From Epiperipatus broadwayi (lineage: Eukaryota > Onychophora > Udeonychophora > Euonychophora > Peripatidae), in assembly GCA_028023455.1 (NCBI GenBank), contig JAQFVV010000187.1, positions 620,001 through 684,000 on the forward strand: a stretch of 64,000 nt of DNA, written 5' to 3'. The notes under the pieces were generated by a model, which made no database searches, had not been told where the DNA came from, and was given only the letters and a program-made list of their open reading frames with translations. Below are positions 57,381 to 64,000 of this stretch, in pieces (the first letter of the stretch is position 1; the number at the start of each line of letters is the position of its first letter). Position numbers and translations under genes: made by a program.

Positions 57381-58269
57381 TCAGGCTGTGGCAGCTGGGA
57401 CAATCATAAGAGTCATTAAAGAGTGATCTGCTAATTCTGGCTGACACGACCATATATCTTCCTCCTTTAATTTGTGAAGGATTTTTAAGAATAGTTCATC
57501 AATTGAGCAATCTGATCCCTTGTTAAAAATGACTTTGTATCTGACAGACCAGATTGAAAAGTTTATCATTGTAGTGAGCCTAATCTGTCTTAAATTTCTT
57601 TTTTTTGAAAGCATATTTTAGCGAAATACTATCAGAGTCTGATTTGTTGATTCTTTTCAATGCAATGTTACATAGATCTCTCCATACTCCATATTGGTCA
57701 AAAATATGGGCCATGGATTCTTCTGATCTGAAGCAAAGGGGGCAGATGGGGTTAATGTTATATCTCCTTTGATAACAGAGGAAAGCTGCTGTAGGGAGAG
57801 CCCCAAGATTGACCTTCAGGAGAAAGTCAACAATCTTGTAGCCAAGCTTAAGCAGTTTAGTCATCTTTTTAAGACACGATATTCCAATAGGGAGGAGATT
57901 ACCCATTTTTGTTTTGCCCTCATAAATTAATTGAAAAGTTTGCCAATAGGCCAGTTTATTTTGGAATAGCGTACTGGATGTACTGATATTATCAATTACC
58001 AAAGTTACTTGTTGTTCAATCCAAAGTTTGTACCATTTCGGAAGGGGCCGATCTGTAGGGGCCACCTTCTCCATTGGAAAAGGACATTCCATTTTTTGGT
58101 AACCATCTTTGAAGACTTTATAGAGAATATTATGTGTTCTTTGAATATTGAAGACCTTGAGTGAGTGAAGCCCAAGGCTATTTAGTATTTTTGGCTTTTG
58201 AAGTAAATTCAAGCTTTTTGTATTTCTGTCAAGTTCTAAAGTGAAAGTAATTATTACTACAAGTTGCAC
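57381..58269 (-). pseudogene. L1/Tx1-like LINE, C-terminal fragment with zinc-binding domain
   Basis: The minus strand holds a 229-codon frame (58269-57580), continued in a shifted frame to 57381. It reads LFQNKLAYWQTFQLIYEGK, KIVDFLLKVNLGALPTAAFL, then CYQRRYNINPICPLCFRSEESMAHIFDQY in one run. The CPLC...H pattern is the RT-associated zinc-binding domain found after the thumb of L1/Tx1-type LINEs (the fourth ligand, normally CP, is not clear here). RT and endonuclease are absent, so this is a 5'-truncated copy with one frameshift near 57600. T-rich sequence at 58283-58318 lies beyond the 5' end. Clade assignment is tentative. Confidence 0.6.
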
Positions 58270-59113
58270 TCATACTATACTTCTTTTTTTTTTTTTTGAT
58301 TAAGAATTTTTTTTTTTTAAACGTCATGTATTTTCAATTATCAAAACATTACGTGATTATCATTTCATATGTTTACACAGGTTCATAACACTAGCAAACT
58401 ATTGTATGGAGACTTTTCAATTAATACAAAATATATTATTATCTTTAAATCTATATTGATTAAAGACTAACAATATTTACATATTCAGTACTCATTTAAG
58501 TATTTGCAAAAAATTTAATTTATATATATATATTATTTTGCTTGCTTTTTATTGCTAACAAATTTTTATTGTTATTTATTAATTGCTAGAATTTTGTAGT
58601 TTTATTTTATATGTGATGACCATTGTGACAGAATGTTAGTACATCTACCTGCCATACTTACATTTGTGGATTTGAATTCATATTAGGTGAAATTTAGAAA
58701 TTTTTTTCAAATTGCAAGTTGGCTTAAGATTTTTTTTTTTTTCTTATTAATTAGTAGCTGAATCACTTAAAACATCCAGTGTTAATCAGTAACTGGATAG
58801 CTTTTTGTTATTAATTAGGCAGTAAAAGTAGATGAATATCGATGTATGGACTATAAAAATGATATAATTAGATGCTTAGGTAGTGAAACAATATGAACTA
58901 AAGTGGTAACTTGGATGTAGCAATTCCATTTAATTGACCAAATAGACTCTCTTTTTTTTGGTGTTATACTCAGATGAGAATTAATTTAGAATTTTTATTT
59001 GAAACTCTACCTGTTTATCACAGCTCTAAACATCGCAGGCCATTGTAAAACAATGTACGTGTTATATTATTTGATTTTTATTACTATCACTGAATCCATA
59101 ATTTACTTTATCA
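58270..59113. other. Intron stretch without recognised element
   Basis: T-runs and AT-rich sequence between two minus-strand LINEs; nothing else identified. Confidence 0.45.
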
Positions 59114-59122
59114 CACTTATAT

Positions 59123-62100
59123 CATCATCATCATCAACCATTATCAATCCACTGCAGGATGAAGGTCTCTCCAAGTTTAATCCATCTTCTCTGATCTCTA
59201 ACTTCTCTTCTCCACAACACCCCTGCACATTTTCTTGTTTCATCCATCCATCTCACATGTGGTCTCTTTCTGGGTCTTTTACAATCTCTTGGAATCCAGT
59301 TTAAAATTTCAATTGTCCATCTATTATCATCTCTTCTAGCAATATGTTCAGCCCAACTCCATTTCAATCTTTTAATTTTTTCAATAAGGTCAGTATCACC
59401 TGTTTGTTCTCTTACCCATACATTGCGTTTTCGATCTCTTCTTGTTACTCCCAACATACATCTCTCCATACTCCTTTGAGAGGTCTGAAGTGTCTGAATT
59501 GCTCTTCTATTAAGTGTCCAAGTCTCAGATCCATAAGTAAGAACTGGTAAAACACATTTGTTAAAAACCATCCTTTTCAAACACATAGGCATATTTCCTT
59601 TTAGTATCAAGTTATTTCTACCAAAAGCACTCCAACCAAATTTAATTCTAAGATTAATTTCCTCCAGTATGTTTCCATCTGTATTAATAATCTGACCAAG
59701 GTATTTGTAACTGTTAACTTCTTCTAATTCTTCATAATCAATCTTTATTTTCATATTTTGAGCAAATCGATTAAACATTACTTTAGTCTTTTTAACATTT
59801 ATCTTTAGTCCTACTTTTCTACTTTCATCTGCTAACTCCTGCAACCTTTCCTGCAGCTCTGAAGCATTATTTGCAAAAACAACTGCATCATCTGCGAAAT
59901 CTAAATGACTTAAATACTCTCCATTTACTTTCACTCCTTTAGTTTCCCATTTTAATCCACAAAATACTTCTTCCAGCACTGCCGTAAAAAGTTTTGGAGA
60001 TATGGAGTCACTTTGTCTTACACCTTTCTCAATGTTGATTTTTCCAGTATCATTATGTAATCTAATTGTTGCTGTTGCATTTTTATAAATATTCTTTAAA
60101 ATATGACAATATCCTGGATGATCCAATGCTTTAATCACTGAAGAAATGTGTATAGAATCGAATGCTTTTTCATAATCTATAAATCCGAAACATAATGACA
60201 ACTCATATTCATTTGTCCTTTCTATGACTTCTCTCAATACCTGGATATGATCTATTGTACTAAAACCACTTTTAAATCCAGCTTGTTCTCTTGGTTGGTG
60301 GAAATCCAAAGTTCTCTCTAGATGAGTTGTAATTATCTTGGTAAAAATTTTATATAAAACTGATAAAAGGCTGATAGGTCTGTAATTTCTATTATCTTCT
60401 TTATCACCTTTTTTAAATATTAATATTATTATTGCATTCTTCCAATCTTCCGGTACATCTTTATCATTTAGACATTTGGTATATAACTTTGCTAAAATTG
60501 TTTCTATTTCTTCACCTGCTTCTTTTAATATATCAATTATAATTCCATCATTTCCTGGAGCCTTTCCTTTCTTCATACATTTAATTGCATGTCTCACTTC
60601 TTCATTTAAAATTCTGGGCAATTCGGAAGATGTAATAGATATAGGAGGTACTTGTTCTTTATTACTATATAATTCTTGATAAAAATCTTCTACCAATTTC
60701 ATGATGTCATCTCTCTTTTTAGTAATAATTCCATCTTTTTTTCTAATTGCAGATATAAATTTCCTATCAATACCAAAATGTTGTTTAACATTCTTGAGAC
60801 TTTTATTTTCTTCTACAGCTTTCCTTGCTATTTCACAGTTATACTTTCTTATATCATTTTCAACTCTTTTCCGTACCATTTTACAAAATTCGAGATATTC
60901 AATTCTTTTTAATACATCATTTTTATATATCTTCATATTCCTTCTTTTCTTCATAAATTCTCTAGTCTCAGTAGAAATTTTATTAGTCAATTGCTGCTTT
61001 TTTCTACCAGCTATCTTTGTTGCAGCTTTTAAAAGTGTATCAGTTATTTTCATATTAATTTCATTCAAATCTGAATCATGTTCAAAATCTCCTAACACTT
61101 GAAACCTATTGGTAAGTTCTAATTTAAATTCATTAGAATATTTCTGAAGATTAGGAATATCAACTGTAAATATTGTTTTTCTTAATAATTTTTGTATCTC
61201 TAGTTTTACATTAACACATAACTTACACCTTACTAATCGATGATCACTTCCTGTGTTAAATTTATTAAGAACATTACAATCTTGAAATATGTATTTCCTG
61301 TTAGTCAAAATATAATCCAATTCTGCTGTACCTTCATTTGGATGCTTCCATGTCCATTTCCTTTTAATATTTTTCTCAAAAAAAGAATTCATAATATAAA
61401 GTTTTTCTTTTTCTGCAAACTCCACAAGTCTATGTCCTCTCTCATTTCTATTACCATAACCAAAATTACCTACAGCAATTTCAGCTTTCATTTGTCTACC
61501 AATTCTAGCATTAAAGTCTCCCATAACAATTTTAAAATGTTGTTTACTCTGATCAAAAGCCTTTTGTACATCCATATAAAAATCTTCTACTACTTCATCA
61601 CTATGAGAACTTGTTGGGGCATAAACCTGAATTATCTGCATTTGGTATCTGCTATTAAGTTGTATAACTAATCTTGCCACTCTGTCCGATACACCATCAA
61701 TCTCCACAGTATTGTTCTTCCACTTTTTATTTATAATGAATCCTACTCCACTTGTATTTCCAATATGTGTGCCTTTATAATAGAGTATATGTCCACTTTT
61801 TAAATCAATTGTTTCTTCACCTTTTCTTCTAACTTCACAAAGTCCAATAATGTCCCATTTAACATAAGACAGTTCTTCTTCTAATGCTTCCTTCACTTGA
61901 AAGTGATCTGCAGTTGTAAGTACCTAAATAAAAAGTCATCAAATGGCAGCCTGGGTCCGCAATCAGGGGATTCTTAGCACCCTCCGCCTTCGGCCACCAA
62001 CCGCTGCCTTGGTTGGTGACTTTACAGCCTCCTGGGAATAAGGGCCATGCTTTATTTTTGTCTGTCATAATTGTATATATGTATTGGAAAAATATTTATC

Positions 62101-62389
62101 ATTTACACAAACATTCATTCTGCCTTCTCATGCACTGAGAAGAAAAACCATGGTGTTTCTTGATCTTAAACTCAGAGGTAAAAAGCCAATAAACTCACCA
62201 CGCTGGCTAATGTGTGTTGGTGAGCAGCCCATCCATGTTCGTATACTATATGAATAATCACATAGTAATAACAGCTGCAACGACAAGAACGTATGGAGTG
62301 GACATTAGGAATTTGCACTGCTCGGTTCCTTTAAGGCCTCCAAGAGGAATCAAAGGGTCTCCTTTCAATTAATAGCAAACTCCTTTCTG
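59123..62389 (-). mobile_element. RTE-type LINE, almost complete (copy 2)
   Basis: A 3.27-kb element is flanked by a 9-bp TSD CACTTATAT (59114-59122, 62390-62398). On the minus strand it has a 5' UTR of about 320 bp, one protein frame interrupted once, almost no 3' UTR, and an ATGATGATGATG tail directly after the stop region, as is usual for RTE. It is the best preserved transposon in the window. The close relative at 19082-22421 and the older fragment at 49045-49975 show several waves of this family in the same gene. Confidence 0.93.
59134..62068 (-). pseudogene. RTE endonuclease-reverse transcriptase, 920-codon frame plus shifted N-terminus
   Basis: The start region is in one frame (62068-61880: MTDKNKAWPLFPGG, LGTYNCRSLSS). 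The remainder, 920 codons, lies in another because of an 8-nt deletion near 61885 relative to the copy at 21970. Endonuclease motifs: LGTYNCR, GLCEVRRKGEE, QVYAPTSSHSDE, VMGDFNARIG, TGSDHRLVRC. RT motifs: NYRPISLLSVLYKIF, QAGFKSGFSTIDHIQVLRE, CFGFIDYEKAFDSIHIS, GVRQSDSISPKLFTAVLEE, HLDFADDAVVFANN, SYKYLGQIINTDG. The C-terminus has WMDETRKCAGVLWRREVRDQ. The motif-B glycine usual in GVRQGD is S here, while copy 1 keeps G. It cuts target DNA and copies its own RNA; this copy is unlikely to do so. Confidence 0.9.
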
Positions 62390-62398
62390 CACTTATAT

Positions 62399-62765
62399 AT
62401 GTATATGTAAAGCATCCTATGATCTGTTCTAAATTTTTTAAATTTCACTTTTCTTTCCTATTAGATTAATATTTTCATTCAAATTAGTTATTTTATTATT
62501 AGATTTTAGCATGTTAAAATATAGTAGTTTATAGTTATTCATATTTAAAAATTATTAAGAATGCTAATAACATTTATATATACACATATGTATGGAAAAA
62601 TGTTTCCATACTCTTATTCTAAATATTAATGTAAAATAATACTCATACAGACTTTAAATATAAAATTTTAACAATATTTATTGTACCAAGCATACGTACA
62701 TATATATATAATAAATTGATTTTTTGAATATAATTATAATTTTTTTTCTTATTCTATTAATTTAG
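62399..62765. other. Intron end before the exon at 62766
   Basis: AT-rich, no element recognised; a T-rich tract precedes the acceptor. Confidence 0.5.
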
Positions 62766-62848
62766 TATGATAGCAGAAAACTTGATGTTAAATACAAGTA
62801 TTGCTTCTTTACTTGTAGAAGCTTTGCTCGATAATGGCCAAATTTCAG
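62766..62848 (+). CDS. LRPPRC: LRPPRC-like exon 8 of window
   Basis: The acceptor is TCTATTAATTTAG and the donor GGTAAAT (GT at 62849). The first base completes the codon left by the exon at 54917-55002. It encodes MIAENLMLNTSIASLLVEAL then LDNGQIS, and leaves one base. It forms the second helix pair of the repeat begun in the previous exon and fits the LRPPRC pattern of a helix, NxxTxxxLIxxLL, then a short loop. No further exon was recognised between here and the end of the window. Confidence 0.78.
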
Positions 62849-64000
62849 GTAAATTTTATTCAATAGCAATCATTCTATTAAATAACAATAAAACTTAAAT
62901 GAGTACTATAATTAGCAAACTTGTAATATTTATTATCTTTGGTGGCAAAAGGAAAATCACAATATTTTTTTACGTTCACCCATTTGCATTTTTTTATATA
63001 AATAGTTTTTTCTTTTATATTATTATAATCTCTTTTAATATATACTTAATGTCTTTCTGTATCTTTTTATATTGAGTATAGTTTTATATATATAATAAAG
63101 CAAGTTAATCAAGCAGCAAATAGGTTTATAAATAAAGAATTACCCTGATTACTAGATTAAAACTATATATTTTGCACTGCAAAGATCCCTAGGGCTATAT
63201 ATTAATCCCATTCAATACATATTTAAATTAGAAATCAATGACTATTCAAAAATGAAAAAATAAATCTAAAACTTTTGAAAAATGTATGTGTATATATATT
63301 AAAAAAATATGCCAGAAATATAATTTATAAAACATTGAAATATAGATAAAAATATACTTAGATATAGATAATAAACTTAATTAATCAAACCACAAATAAA
63401 TGCATTATTAACTATATGTCTGCAAAAATAAAAATTGATTGATATTATATGGATTTCATTTCTTAACTAGAAGTTAGGTATTACTTTTGTTAATATATAG
63501 ATATGGTGACATAATGGCAACTTTTCATGCTAAATTTTATGAAAATGATGAATTAGATTTGAAAAAAAAGTTATTATAGAACAAAGCAATTGAAGAAAGC
63601 GATTTTTAAATAATACCAAAAGACTATAATAAACAAATTGAATTGTCATGAGCAATGATAATGTTGTCTCCGTATTTGACAGTGAATTCAATATGGTACA
63701 TAAAATAGATATTTTTAGCAAATTTTTTTAAAAAAAAAAAACAATATTCAGTTAAAATATCACAACTGATGATCAAGATGGTGATGATCTGAAAGAATAA
63801 AAATCAATGATGTAATATTAGTAAAAGAAATGAAAGATTTTATTAAATGTACTAAATATAAATCATCCTATGTTGTGCTGCGAATAAAAGTTGTAACAGT
63901 TTAATATTAATGTCACAAACTCATAAGAACATGTATTATAAGAGTGTTACATAAATCAAAATCTTATATTGAAACTATTATTGTATTTTTAATTTAAGCC
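62849..64000. other. Intron stretch to the window end
   Basis: AT-rich sequence after the donor at 62849. No further exon or transposon domain was recognised. Confidence 0.45.

Larger units (their letters stand above)
1..64000 (+). other. LRPPRC: LRPPRC-like gene, internal part spanning the whole window
   Basis: Eight exons on the + strand join into one reading frame of about 304 codons, with exon borders AG/GT throughout. The phases left by each exon (2, 1, 0, 0, 1, 0, 2, 1 nt) are completed exactly by the next. The joined protein is built of short helical hairpins and follows the second half of animal LRPPRC: an LxxVF-QTGxxxxAKKI repeat, then an LAxIL...VPF segment. LRPPRC (bsf in flies) is a mitochondrial PPR-family protein that binds and stabilises mitochondrial mRNAs with SLIRP; that role is family knowledge, not seen here. 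Introns measure about 20.1, 8.2, 0.11, 0.08, 2.9, 20.1 and 7.8 kb. Start and stop codons and both ends of the gene lie outside the window. Confidence 0.85.

Overview
The window is strongly AT-rich animal DNA, with long T and A runs, GT-AG introns and several classes of eukaryotic retrotransposon. It is not bacterial, and no prokaryotic gene, operon or CRISPR array is present. The organism cannot be fixed from sequence alone. An AT-rich invertebrate with large introns is most likely; the mix of Penelope-like, RTE and gypsy elements would fit an arthropod such as a chelicerate, but that is a weak inference.

One host gene crosses the whole window on the + strand. Eight short exons (2567-2774, 22924-23048, 31274-31380, 31495-31563, 31645-31735, 34684-34826, 54917-55002, 62766-62848) all have AG/GT borders. 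Their codon phases fit one after another without a break, giving about 304 residues of continuous helical-repeat protein. The translation follows the second half of LRPPRC (Drosophila bsf), the mitochondrial mRNA-binding PPR-like protein. Earlier and later exons lie outside the window. Less than 2% of the window is coding.

The introns are filled with mobile elements, many nested or with readable target-site duplications (TSDs). From left to right: a tRNA-type SINE with an inverted tail (1027-1453); a dispersed LTR-like repeat (5555-6070); two fold-back elements with hammerhead-like motifs (12377-12643, 12966-13405); a head-to-head Penelope-like element (16043-17043); a decayed RTE element (19082-22421) holding a small 8-bp-TSD insertion; a TIR element (24048-24422); tandem SINE heads interrupted by a hAT-like element (26300-27225); a fold-back (31866-32216); a CR1/BS-type LINE relic (32940-33581); a second LINE (35035-38600) split by a 1.7-kb TIR element; a full-length but mutated gypsy LTR element (39362-44097); a near-perfect 78-bp palindrome; a 2-kb array of 352-bp Penelope-type units (44705-46733); a Penelope-like element with RT and GIY-YIG parts (47590-49030); RTE and LTR-like fragments; two related fold-backs near 56 kb; an L1/Tx1-like LINE tail (57381-58269); and a nearly complete RTE element (59123-62389).

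The most interesting signal is a shared RNA-fold motif in at least six unrelated-looking repeat families. It is an 8-nt box of the form nTGANNAN, then a 4-6 bp stem-loop, then GAAA. This is the hammerhead ribozyme core with one extra base before stem II. The carriers are often arranged head-to-head and flanked by 12-16 bp TSDs, which points to one Penelope-type mobilisation mechanism acting on autonomous elements, satellites and a SINE.
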